Program-made: the position numbers and the translations under genes
Shown: positions 46,001 through 52,936 of the stretch, piece by piece
How the letters are laid out: the number at the start of each line of letters is the position of its first letter
Numbering within the stretch: position 1 is the stretch's first letter
The notes under the pieces: model-generated
Databases searched by the model: none
What the model saw: the letters and a program-made list of their open reading frames with translations, nothing else
Told to the model about the DNA's origin: nothing
Source of the DNA: Terribacillus saccharophilus
GTDB taxonomy: Bacteria; Bacillota; Bacilli; Bacillales; Amphibacillaceae
Assembly (NCBI GenBank): GCA_900110015.1
Contig: FOCD01000001.1
Location: 1,229,994 to 1,293,993, forward strand
DNA length: 64,000 nt
Direction of reading: 5' to 3'

Positions 46001-46547
46001 TATACTTATCCCGTAAAAGCGCGGTCAAACGATCATAAACATAGCTGATATCTTCCAGCTTATCCCGTAGTGTAACCTCAGGGGAATGCTGCTGTTGAAA
46101 CTGCTCCATTTCCCGGATTTGAGCATGAAGAAGTTCCGGCGTAACACGATAGCGCTTCAGCTCTGTGATCATGCTTTCCAGCTGCCCCATAAAGCCGTTC
46201 TTCTCAATTGCTTTCTGGAAGACATTCCAGTCAGATTTACGTTCCTCGGTAATCTTCCGGAGCATCATCTGAACACCTGTCGAGGTAATGAACTGCTTAG
46301 TCGCACCGCCTGTCTCCTGCAGGATATACCAAGCCAGCCGCGACAGACTGTATACCTGTGCACGGATGCTTCCTTCTACACCGGTTTGCCTGATCAGCGC
46401 CTGCTCCTGCTGAAAGGTCATCTGGTCCGGAACCAGATAAAATATATTCGATCCCATTGGATCACTTTTTAATTTAGCTGCAATCTCATCGAGACATGCA
46501 CGGCTTTTTCCTGCTCCAGACCGGCCGATGATAAAACGTACACCCAT
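43044..46547 (-). CDS. addB: ATP-dependent helicase/nuclease subunit B
   Basis: The second AddAB subunit, an inactivated helicase with an active C-terminal nuclease. The 1167-residue length equals B. subtilis AddB (1166). Walker A is IIGRSGAGKS at the N-terminus; the nuclease carries LRIIDYKSSSK, and the iron-sulfur cysteines are seen in CSYQHFAKYSLG and at the C-terminus in SACTFCDFKAVCQF. The frame is open from a GTG at 46559, but ATG at 46547 lies 6 bases after GGAG. addB is first in the addBA operon. Confidence 0.96.
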   Translation of the reverse strand: MGVRFIIGRSGAGKSRACLDEIAAKLKSDPMGSNIFYLVPDQMTFQQEQALIRQTGVEGSIRAQVYSLSRLAWYILQETGGATKQFITSTGVQMMLRKITEERKSDWNVFQKAIEKNGFMGQLESMITELKRYRVTPELLHAQIREMEQFQQQHSPEVTLRDKLEDISYVYDRLTALLRDKYIDSEDQLHLLASKIPLSRSVKGSEIYLDGFHQFTPQELEVIGALMTEAEQVTVTLTLDGANRHDVDELDLFARTHDTFLQIKQTAQERNVPITSIEQLDPADGRFGHNPAFLHLEKHLETRPAPTLKQEVPITLAQAVHPRAEVEGAAQEIVTLVREKGYRYQDIAILLRQADVYHELIETVFADYHIPVFIDQKKPMIHHPLLELIRSGMEVVDGNWRYEAVFRVLKTGLIPSSDDVYPLTEEAIDELENYCLEYGIRSRDRWLQKEDWIFQRFRGFDTTRQTDKELETQKRINHYRRQVAEAMKKFDRKLREGKTFRERSIAVYNWLEQLQVPQRLEEMQVIFDDRGELERAREQDQVWDSVLQLLDEAVEIVGDERVSLQVFRHTMETGFESLEFAHIPPSLDQVIVGTIDHSKVSGLKCAFLLGVNEGVWPMKPKPDGLISEEDREVLAVYGLQLAAGSKRQLLDESFYMYLAFTAASERLWVSYPISDQEGKAKMASSLVQRMKDLFDWCCDERMLQDPEDSLDTARFVATIDQSRSALTTQLARKMRGYPVHPVWDSVLNWFISHESENELTGRILQSLFYRNETEDLAEETKEQLFPKKVKASVSRLETYYRCSYQHFAKYSLGLENRRTYKLDAPDIGQLFHEALKQITDWVQLDGRNYAQLNREDATGYAKRAMGNLAPVLQNQILHSSNRFKYIQQKLQEIIARAAYTLSEQARQSKFSPVGLELDFGENQTLPPIEITLPNGYDVQLRGRIDRVDKAIDQEDLFLRIIDYKSSSKALNLTEVYYGLALQMLAYLDVVLSHSEQWLGLQATPAGVLYFHVHNPLISQSSRSQVDIEDEIFKKFKMQGMLLENESVARMMDTSLESGMSKIIPAGLKKDGAFRAGSQTADQDTFHALQQHTRFLMEQAGLDITNGGVHLNPYRHHDRSACTFCDFKAVCQFDASLAGNKYRAIKDMKDEDVLNSIKKEVERHGNVD

Positions 46548-46649
46548 TCTAAGCTCCACTCCTGTCTTCCAAACTAGTAATCTTATTCTATCATGTTCAG
46601 CGGTTTATGGGAAAACAGATGCGCACGTTTGTTCGCTTGCATATATTGG

Positions 46650-46679
46650 AAAAGCTCCTTATCAAAGATAAGGAGCTAA
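46650..46679 (-). terminator. Terminator after the signal peptidase gene
   Basis: AGCTCCTTAT / ATAAGGAGCT around CAAAG with TTTT on the minus strand; it overlaps the end of the signal peptidase gene. Confidence 0.88.
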
Positions 46680-47218
46680 ATGCCAAGTCCAGATGCAGAC
46701 ATTGGCCAGAAATGGGCATCCACCTTCCCAACAACTTGTTCGATCGGGATGAAGCCAAATGAGCGGCTATCAAGGCTGTCCCTTCGATTATCACCCATTA
46801 CGAACAGCATTCCTTCGGGCACTGTCGTTCGCCCGGTGACGTCTTCCAACGTGAAATCATACGTCAGCTGACCATCGACATCATCTTTATACGTTTCCAG
46901 ATAATGCTCAGGTCTGTATTCACCGTTTACAAACAGTCTGTCATTGCTAACTTCCACTGTATCCCCTGGCATTCCAATAATCCGCTTCACATAATCCTCA
47001 TCTTCTGTTGCGTGAAAGACGATGACATCGAAACGCTGGATACTATCTGCGTCGTTCATGAACTTGTTCACCATCAGGAAGTTACCGTCCTGTAAGGTCG
47101 GCTCCATTGACTCCCCTTCCACTCGATAATCTGCAAAGATTAATTCTCTGGAAAAGAAGATCAAAAGCACGATGCCGGCAAACAGGAAGAAAAACTTCCA
47201 ATGTTTTTTCTTTTTCAT
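46676..47218 (-). CDS. sipT: Type I signal peptidase
   Basis: Membrane-bound serine/lysine peptidase that removes Sec signal peptides. The 180-residue protein has one N-terminal membrane helix (residues 8-22) and an extracellular catalytic domain with S37 in VEGESMEPTL and K78 in DYVKRIIGMPGDTVE, then box E GDNRRDSLDSRSFG. ATG at 47218 follows GGAGGAAAG. In B. subtilis sipV occupies this spot next to yhjE; the symbol follows the general Sip family and the exact paralogue is uncertain. Confidence 0.9.
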   Translation of the reverse strand: MKKKKHWKFFFLFAGIVLLIFFSRELIFADYRVEGESMEPTLQDGNFLMVNKFMNDADSIQRFDVIVFHATEDEDYVKRIIGMPGDTVEVSNDRLFVNGEYRPEHYLETYKDDVDGQLTYDFTLEDVTGRTTVPEGMLFVMGDNRRDSLDSRSFGFIPIEQVVGKVDAHFWPMSASGLGI

Positions 47219-47272
47219 GTGCTTTCCTCCGGTGTAAGTGTTTTGCAACACTTTACCCCGGCTTGAATAGCT

Positions 47273-47920
47273 TTAATCCTTATGTGATTGCTCCTGCTTG
47301 CCGCTTTTCTTCTTCAATCTTCCTTCTACGTATTTACCTACCATCCAGAACAAGATGATCGCAACAGCTACGACAACCGTCTTGATCGGGTTCTCCGCAA
47401 AGGAAGTCAGACTGTCACCGACGTAAGCAATTGAGAAAATCATCAGCGCTTTACCAAGAAATACCGCTAAAGCGAATTGCTGCACACTGATTCTCGATAA
47501 TCCTGCGACTACATTGATGATAGCCGAGGGCGAAAATGGAAAGCATAAAAGAATGAATAACGGACCAAATCCATGACGATCCAGCCATTCTGTTATTCGA
47601 TTTACTTGTTTATTATGTCGCAGCCAATTGATTACACGTGTATGTTGATAACGGCGTATCAGCCAGAAGACGGTGATCGCTCCAAGTGACGTACCGATCC
47701 ACGAATATAGGAAGCCCCATAACAGACCGTAAGCTACAGTGTTCGTTAGTACGAAGACAACAAGCGGCAGAAATGGCAGGAAAGCTTCCAAAAAAGGTAG
47801 CCCAATGCCGGGTATAGGACCCAGATTCTCATATCGATCAAGCAGGGACTTCGCATAATCGTCCCATGTTCCATTGCGGAACATTTCCATCAAATCGTTC
47901 CATCCAAAACCTAAGACCAT
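47273..47920 (-). CDS. yhjE: TVP38/TMEM64 family membrane protein YhjE
   Basis: A 215-residue member of the VTT (DedA-like) superfamily. It has the conserved reentrant segment GIGLPFLEAFLPFLPLVVFVLTNTVAYG, GFLYSWIGTSLGAITVFWLIRRY, and FGPLFILLCFPFSPSAIINVVAGLS, plus two C-terminal helices. Relatives are phospholipid scramblases or flippases; its own substrate is unknown. TAGGAGAA precedes ATG at 47920. It lies upstream of the signal peptidase gene (54 bp), the same pair as yhjE-sipV in B. subtilis. Confidence 0.88.
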   Translation of the reverse strand: MVLGFGWNDLMEMFRNGTWDDYAKSLLDRYENLGPIPGIGLPFLEAFLPFLPLVVFVLTNTVAYGLLWGFLYSWIGTSLGAITVFWLIRRYQHTRVINWLRHNKQVNRITEWLDRHGFGPLFILLCFPFSPSAIINVVAGLSRISVQQFALAVFLGKALMIFSIAYVGDSLTSFAENPIKTVVVAVAIILFWMVGKYVEGRLKKKSGKQEQSHKD

Positions 47921-48057
47921 CTAACCATTCTCCTATTCCCAGCAAAAACATCTTTTTACTATTCTAAACGAAAAGCCCAAGCATGCAAAGTCTGACAGGA
48001 TTATCCCTTCTTTTCCTGCATTTGGTTAGTCATTTGAAAATTACCTGTACTATCCTG

Positions 48058-48100
48058 TTTTCACTTTGCATAGCATAGGGTATAATGGAACATATGTTCG
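48058..48100 (+). promoter_or_regulatory. Promoter with perfect LexA (SOS) box
   Basis: TTTTCA (48058-48063) and TATAAT (48081-48086) are 17 bp apart. Directly adjoining the -10 is GGAACATATGTTCG (48087-48100); its complement CGAACATATGTTCC fits the B. subtilis LexA consensus CGAACRNRYGTTYC at all 14 positions. Repression by LexA would block this promoter until DNA damage. The gene at 48120 follows after a GGAGGAAAGG site. Confidence 0.75.
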
Positions 48101-48119
48101 TATTTAGGAGGAAAGGCAT

Positions 48120-48509
48120 ATGCGTTGTCTTAGTGAGTCGGAATATAAGCTGGGATCCCGCTTCCTGTTTCTGTCAATGGCCATTGTTGTCCTGCAGCAG
48201 GATATCCGGATTGTAGAAGAAGGAAAGCATAAGATAAAAGCGCATCTGTTACATACATTACAATCGATGGAGAAAACTGCATTGGAGGAGCGCCGTCAGC
48301 TGCGTATTCAACTGCGTCAGTGTAATATGCAGATTGTGACAGCGGAGAAAAACGACGCCTTCACCACCTTCCTGTTCATCACAAAGGAATGTGAGGAAAA
48401 GCGTAACTATTTTAATCCGGCAATACGGAAGAAAGTCGAGGCCATCCTGATGGAGCTTACACAAAAGGCTCCGCAATCTGGTCCCCGCCATACTTCCACA
48501 AATGCCTAA
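48120..48509 (+). CDS. YhjD-like small protein under LexA control
   Basis: A 129-residue, mostly helical, basic soluble protein beginning MRCLSESEYKLGSRFLFLSMAIVVL and containing FFITKECEEKRNYFNPAIRKKVEAIL-type helices; the last about 15 residues look disordered. By its place beside yhjE and comK and by its general plan I compare it with B. subtilis YhjD (120 residues), but I could not align the two here. The ATG is 7 bases after GGAGGAAAGG. Its last 53 bases overlap comK in the opposite orientation. The perfect LexA box at its promoter implies induction by DNA damage. Confidence 0.75.
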   Translation: MRCLSESEYKLGSRFLFLSMAIVVLQQDIRIVEEGKHKIKAHLLHTLQSMEKTALEERRQLRIQLRQCNMQIVTAEKNDAFTTFLFITKECEEKRNYFNPAIRKKVEAILMELTQKAPQSGPRHTSTNA

Positions 48510-48981
48510 TCCGCTTATCCAGCAGAAATCGGTATTGCGCAGTACGCTGGACCTGGTTCATCATGGATCCATAAGAAACATCAAGGATGAGTGTATGGCC
48601 ATTCTTAAATGTGAGGGTTGTTCGCTGATGCGGGGCGGCTTCTATCCGCTTGATGTGGGAATGAGAGATCCAGGAGCATGCATGGGAGAGTGGTGAAGAG
48701 GTGGGAAAGAAATACATACCGCTGACAGGGTCTATCGATATCGGGGCCTTATGAGTGATTCCACATATGTCTTTCACACCTGCCTGCCTTCCTTTTAAGC
48801 TGCTTCCATAGAACTTGCAGGCCAAATCGATGAATCTGCTCGGAGGGGTGCGAAAAGTAAAACTATCTTCAGTCTCGATTACTTCACAACCTGCTTGACC
48901 ATTTTCGAGGAGCTTTGGCAGTACAGCCATTGTAAGCGGCGTAAGTTCTGCCATGGTTGGATTTTGTTCTATCTGCTGCAT
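48457..48981 (-). CDS. comK: Competence transcription factor ComK
   Basis: Master activator of natural competence that binds AT-rich K-boxes. The 174-residue protein keeps the diagnostic core: ACKFYGSSLKGRQAGVKDI, THKAPISIDPVSGMYFFPTSS, CSWISHSHIKRI, TLTFKNGHTLILDVSYGSMMNQVQRTAQYR. It then ends DKRIRHLWKYGGDQIAEPFV, where B. subtilis ComK (192 residues) continues with the FMLYP MecA-recognition motif and a C-terminal helix. Its 3' end overlaps the convergent LexA-controlled gene by 53 bp, with no terminator between. The upstream gap of 128 bp shows no convincing double AT-box. Confidence 0.92.
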   Translation of the reverse strand: MQQIEQNPTMAELTPLTMAVLPKLLENGQAGCEVIETEDSFTFRTPPSRFIDLACKFYGSSLKGRQAGVKDICGITHKAPISIDPVSGMYFFPTSSPLSHACSWISHSHIKRIEAAPHQRTTLTFKNGHTLILDVSYGSMMNQVQRTAQYRFLLDKRIRHLWKYGGDQIAEPFV

Positions 48982-49083
48982 CCTGAAACATCCTTTCTGA
49001 TGCAGGAAAAGAGGGATTGATTCTACAATAGCAAAATTTTAGGCATGAAAACAGGAGAATACCCTTTTCTTAATAGAATCCTT

Positions 49084-49122
49084 ACAAAAAACAGGTAGAG
49101 CTAATGTCTCTACCTGTTTTCC
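49084..49122 (-). terminator. Terminator after yhfN
   Basis: ACAGGTAGAG pairs with CTCTACCTGT around CTAATGT; the minus-strand side runs into TTTTTTG. The outer arm overlaps the final codons of yhfN. Confidence 0.88.
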
Positions 49123-50279
49123 TGATAAGATTCTATTGTTTTGATACGCTCCTGGTTAGATGGATGTGTAGAGCGGAGCCATTGGAATAGCGGCCAAGGG
49201 TTTGGATCGCCTTTAGAAACCTGCTGCATATTCTGAAACATATGAATGCCTGCTTCTGTGTCAGGTGCATGCTCCAGCGCATAAGCATCCGCCTGCCGTT
49301 CCATTTCTCGGGAAACATAAAGGGAAACAGGCTCGCTCGCAAATTGCAAAGAGCTAAGGATAAGCAGGAAGAGTGGCACTGCTCTCAGCTGATGAGCACT
49401 TATCTGTTTTTTAGCCAAAAACTTATCTGATAGTTTTTTGGTTACCCAAAGGAGGACAAAGCCTAGAACAAGAAAACCAGCTGTCCCCCAATACACATGA
49501 TGCAGCACATAATGACCGATTTCATGGGCGACGATGAACAAAACCTCATCTTGGGCCAAGCCGTCGACAGTCGTATCATAGAGTACTACACGAGCACTGC
49601 CGAACAGTCCCGTTACATATGCATTATATGTTACTGTTTTGGCGCTTTTATCCACTTCCAGCAGTGTTGCATCAGGAATTCCTGCCTCACTAGTCAGCTG
49701 CTCTATTTCCGTACGCAATTCGCCAGCAGGAAGGTGATAGAAATCTTCATACAATGGATCAATCCACATCGGCTGGACATAGACGACGAAAATCGCACTT
49801 GGCACAAGTAAAAACCACAAAATGATCCACCAGTTTTTACGGAATCGTTTCATCAGTAACTGTGATACGAAAACGACAGCTGTGACAACCAAATAAAAGA
49901 GAAATAAGCTAAGCACGTATTCTCCTGTCCAATCCCCGAAATTCTGGACACTAATCTGCGCTTGACGCGCATTCCAATAACCCGCCAACCGGAATGGAAG
50001 CTGAACAATACCGTATACGCTAGTCAATAAAAGCATATAGCCAGCAGTTGCGAAGAGTTTAGGCAGTCGATTTTCCATGCTAGCAGCTATTTTCTGCAGC
50101 TTATCGTTCTTCCAAACAACATAAAGAAATAGCGGCAATAACGGCAGTCTGGAAAAGTAGACTGCATGACCGATACTTGCATATGTGCTTACATCCGCAT
50201 TCCATTCTGTATAGACGAATGGAAATAAAATCCATATTACTAAAAGATAGATCATATAAGCAAGAAGTACCCGTCTCAT
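49110..50279 (-). CDS. yhfN: M48 family membrane metalloprotease YhfN
   Basis: A 389-residue integral membrane zinc protease of the CAAX protease 1/STE24 type. Hydrophobic helices alternate through the first 190 residues; the zinc site is AHEIGHYVLHH with H252, E253 and H256, and the third ligand is in REMERQADAYAL. Two further helices follow the HExxH, as in the family. It matches B. subtilis YhfN in family and neighbourhood (next to lplJ). It probably acts in membrane protein quality control. The ATG at 50279 follows AGGAGGAAT. Confidence 0.9.
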   Translation of the reverse strand: MRRVLLAYMIYLLVIWILFPFVYTEWNADVSTYASIGHAVYFSRLPLLPLFLYVVWKNDKLQKIAASMENRLPKLFATAGYMLLLTSVYGIVQLPFRLAGYWNARQAQISVQNFGDWTGEYVLSLFLFYLVVTAVVFVSQLLMKRFRKNWWIILWFLLVPSAIFVVYVQPMWIDPLYEDFYHLPAGELRTEIEQLTSEAGIPDATLLEVDKSAKTVTYNAYVTGLFGSARVVLYDTTVDGLAQDEVLFIVAHEIGHYVLHHVYWGTAGFLVLGFVLLWVTKKLSDKFLAKKQISAHQLRAVPLFLLILSSLQFASEPVSLYVSREMERQADAYALEHAPDTEAGIHMFQNMQQVSKGDPNPWPLFQWLRSTHPSNQERIKTIESYQENR

Positions 50280-50293
50280 CCGATTCCTCCTGT

Positions 50294-50323
50294 AAAAAAG
50301 AGACGGCCCGAAGGTCGTCTCAT
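50294..50323 (-). terminator. Terminator after lplJ
   Basis: GAGACGGCC / GGTCGTCTC with a CGAA tetraloop, followed by six T residues on the minus strand. Confidence 0.93.
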
Positions 50324-50329
50324 AGATGA

Positions 50330-51325
50330 TTAGTACATAAGATCAATAAAGTCATCTTTCTCGATCTTACCTAAGTAATGGCTCACATTTACATCCGCTA
50401 GTGCTTGCTGAATCGACTCGCGCTCATAACGGACACCTTTCAGTTTTTCCTCAAGCTCTCCGACTTCACCGACACCAAAGTAATCACCGAAGACACGGAT
50501 CTGCTCAATGATACCGCTCTTCACATCCAGACGAACATCAACATTCCCTGATGGGAATTTATGCGTCTGCTGAATATTGAAGCTCGGCGATTTACCGTAG
50601 TTCCATTCCCATTTCTGATAGCGTTCTTCACTGATTTTATGGATGGCTTTCCAATCCTCTTCTGTCAGTTTGTAACGTGGTACATCCTTCGTATCCTTCA
50701 CGTCGAAGATATAACGAAGCAAGATTTCCTTGAATTCATCCATTGGAATTTTGTTATCCATGAATTCAGAGATATTCGCTACACGGCTGCGAATAGATTT
50801 GATTCCTTTGGATTCGATTTTCTCTTTCTTCACCTTCAAAGCTGACACTACGTGTTCAATCTCTGAATCGTACATCAATGTACCATGACTGAACATTAAG
50901 CCACGTGTGGAGAATTGCGCATTTCCGGAAATCTTGCGTTCACCAACAAGCAAGTCATTCCGTCCTTTCAATTCTGCTGGTACACCGAGCTTGTTCAATG
51001 CATCTGTAACCGGCTTAGTGAATTTAGCGAAATCCTGGAAACTGTTACCGTCGTCCTGTGTGATAAAGCTGAAATTCAAATTCCCCATATCATGGTATAC
51101 GGCTCCGCCTCCGGATAAACGGCGCACGACCTTAATGCCATTATCGTCTACGTACTTCGTATTGATTTCTTCAATCGTGTTCTGATTCCGGCCGATGATG
51201 ATGGATGGTTCATTGATATAGAAAAGCAAATATGTATCGTCTTTGCCGAAATTTTTCAGAACATACTCTTCGATCGCAAGGTTAATCCTTGGATCTGTAA
51301 TACCTTCGTTATCGATAAAACGCAA
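50330..51325 (-). CDS. lplJ: Lipoate-protein ligase LplJ
   Basis: Attaches scavenged lipoate to E2 and GcvH proteins using ATP. Signatures are NEPSIIIGRNQNTIEEIN, VRRLSGGGAVYHDMGNLNFSFI and GRNDLLVGERKISGNAQF with the catalytic lysine. The usual frame call begins at 51346, but TTG at 51325 lies 6 bases after TGGGGGTC and gives exactly 331 residues, the length of B. subtilis LplJ, whose N-terminus it matches (FIDNxxxxDPRINLAIEEY). It is flanked by yhfI and yhfN as in B. subtilis. Confidence 0.95.
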   Translation of the reverse strand: MRFIDNEGITDPRINLAIEEYVLKNFGKDDTYLLFYINEPSIIIGRNQNTIEEINTKYVDDNGIKVVRRLSGGGAVYHDMGNLNFSFITQDDGNSFQDFAKFTKPVTDALNKLGVPAELKGRNDLLVGERKISGNAQFSTRGLMFSHGTLMYDSEIEHVVSALKVKKEKIESKGIKSIRSRVANISEFMDNKIPMDEFKEILLRYIFDVKDTKDVPRYKLTEEDWKAIHKISEERYQKWEWNYGKSPSFNIQQTHKFPSGNVDVRLDVKSGIIEQIRVFGDYFGVGEVGELEEKLKGVRYERESIQQALADVNVSHYLGKIEKDDFIDLMY

Positions 51326-51415
51326 AATAAAGACCCCCAGTGTCAAAATTGTTTATCCTACTAATATTCTACCGAATCCTCAGCATGATAGCAATTCAGA
51401 CAAAACGGGAAGGTT

Positions 51416-52147
51416 CTACCCTTCCCATGTCAATCCTTCATATGCTAGCTTTACATGTCCACTGTACACGCTGCTTGCTTCCTCCAACAGCTGACGGTGT
51501 TCTCCAAAATGCGGAAGATGACTGAGAAAGAGATTTTTCACACCAGCCCGCTCCGCAATGCCGCCTACTTGCAAGCTGTTCATATGACCGGCAGACTCGC
51601 CATCCTGATGCTGATAAAAATTACAATCAGTAATAAGCAGATCCGCATCTTTGCTGAACTCCGCCCATTCTTCTAAATAACTGGAATCAGCTGTATACAC
51701 AATATCAGAGACACCGTCCGAAATCCGCATACCATAGCACGGGACTGGATGTTTCGTTTTCATAAATGTAATAGCAAAAGGCCCTATACTCAGAATTTCA
51801 TCTGGCTTGTAAGCAATCCCATCGGTAAATTTATGAGATAAATTCTTAAAGCCTTCCTCATCTTCTTCGTGGCCATAGATTGGCAGCACCTCTTCTGTTC
51901 CTTTCAAGCTGTTTTGTACTTGCCAAACATGCTGCAGTGCTCCTATATCTGCTATATGGTCCGGATGATAATGACTTACAACAACCGCATCCAATTCCTT
52001 TGGATTAACGAAAGCTGGCATCCGCGATAGCGCCCCGCTTCCGCAATCCAGCAGCAAGGCATATCCGTCCTTTTCTACTAAATAACACGAGCTGGCACTC
52101 TCTCTGCCAGGGTATGCTCCCCAAAATCCTATTACTGTCAGTTTCAT
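51416..52147 (-). CDS. yhfI: Metallo-beta-lactamase fold hydrolase YhfI
   Basis: A 243-residue cytoplasmic metallohydrolase. The metal-binding motif is VVVSHYHPDHIADIG (HxHxDH), with further ligands in TKHPVPCYGM, LLITDCNFY and FLSHLPHFGEH. Substrate unknown; the relatives include ribonuclease Z-like and cyclic-nucleotide phosphodiesterase-like enzymes. It lies upstream of lplJ by 90 bp and may be co-transcribed with it. Confidence 0.88.
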   Translation of the reverse strand: MKLTVIGFWGAYPGRESASSCYLVEKDGYALLLDCGSGALSRMPAFVNPKELDAVVVSHYHPDHIADIGALQHVWQVQNSLKGTEEVLPIYGHEEDEEGFKNLSHKFTDGIAYKPDEILSIGPFAITFMKTKHPVPCYGMRISDGVSDIVYTADSSYLEEWAEFSKDADLLITDCNFYQHQDGESAGHMNSLQVGGIAERAGVKNLFLSHLPHFGEHRQLLEEASSVYSGHVKLAYEGLTWEG

Positions 52148-52213
52148 ACTTTGTGCACCTCTCCTTCTACTGTTACATTACCGAAATTCATGCATCTAAA
52201 CCACCTAATGCGT

Positions 52214-52249
52214 AAGGAGTTCTCCAGTCAAGGGCTGGTCTCCTTTTTG
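52214..52249 (+). terminator. Orphan terminator-like hairpin
   Basis: AAGGAG and CCAG pair with CTGG and CTCCTT, then TTTTTG, on the plus strand. No plus-strand gene lies immediately upstream (yhfI is on the other strand), so it would end an unseen short transcript. Confidence 0.5.
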
Positions 52250-52303
52250 TAAATATGACATAATATAACAAAAAGAGAAAAAAACGCATGCGGGGGATAT
52301 AAC

Positions 52304-52861
52304 ATGAGACCAGAATTGACACGAATCACTAACGCAGATGATTTTTTAAATTATTATTGGCTGAAAGAAGAACTCGTCCAATTCTGCCGGGAAAATGAAT
52401 TGCCAGTCTCTGGATCCAAGATGGAGATTACAGCAAGAATTGAAAGTTTCCTGCGGGACGGTCTCATAGAAAAACCGAAACAAAAACAATCACGCAGAAA
52501 GAAGAAATCCAAAGAACCGCTCAGCCGTTCCACCGTCATTACAGAAGACCATCGATGCAGCCAGAATGTACGAGCATTCTTCAAGCAGGAAATCGGGGAG
52601 CATTTTCATTTTTCGACTTATATACAAGACTACTTCCGTGCAAACATCGGCAAAACATACGAAGATGCAATCAATGCATGGCATGAAGAACAAACCCGCA
52701 AGCAGGACCCTGCTTATAAGAAAGATATTGCCCCTCAGTTCGAGTATAACCGATTCATCCGCGAATTCTTCTCTAACCCTATAAACAAAGGAAAGTCGCG
52801 CAGCCAAGCTGTTGAGGCTTGGAACAAGAAAAAAAGCAAGCCGTATTCGCATAGTTCCTAG
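52304..52861 (+). CDS. SAP-domain protein with DUF6434 C-terminus
   Basis: A 185-residue basic protein. Residues 8-52 form a SAP-like helix-extended-helix motif (YYWLKEELVQFCRENELPVSGSKMEITARIESFL), known in other proteins to bind DNA or RNA. After a lysine/arginine linker (KQSRRKKKSKEP) comes a domain with FFKQEIGEHFHFSTYIQDYFRANIGKTYEDAINAWHEE, matching DUF6434; a similar motif (FNRFIREFF...KGKSRSQAVEAWNKKK-like) recurs at the C-terminus. Role unknown; nucleic-acid binding is a domain-based inference. ATG follows a GGGGG site. Confidence 0.78.
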   Translation: MRPELTRITNADDFLNYYWLKEELVQFCRENELPVSGSKMEITARIESFLRDGLIEKPKQKQSRRKKKSKEPLSRSTVITEDHRCSQNVRAFFKQEIGEHFHFSTYIQDYFRANIGKTYEDAINAWHEEQTRKQDPAYKKDIAPQFEYNRFIREFFSNPINKGKSRSQAVEAWNKKKSKPYSHSS

Positions 52862-52902
52862 AATGTTACCTGTTTACATATATCTATGAAATGACAAGTT
52901 AC

Positions 52903-52936
52903 AAAAAAAGCTTCTCCCTTAGGAGAAGCTTTTTTC
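52903..52936. terminator. Bidirectional terminator
   Basis: AAAAAAGCTTCTCC / GGAGAAGCTTTTTT around CTTA, between the SAP gene and hemY; the right arm is part of the end of hemY. Confidence 0.93.

Noticed and set aside
46622-46635. LexA-like sequence upstream of addB (CGAACAAACGTGCG on the minus strand)
   Set aside because: The second half has two mismatches to the consensus (GTGCG for GTTYC) and it lies upstream of the likely promoter; too weak to call.
48258-48491. Alternative minus-strand frame after the comK stop that could have been a frameshifted ComK tail
   Set aside because: It contains no FMLYP-like motif or ComK C-terminal helix; it is the reverse of the neighbouring gene. A frameshift in comK is not supported.
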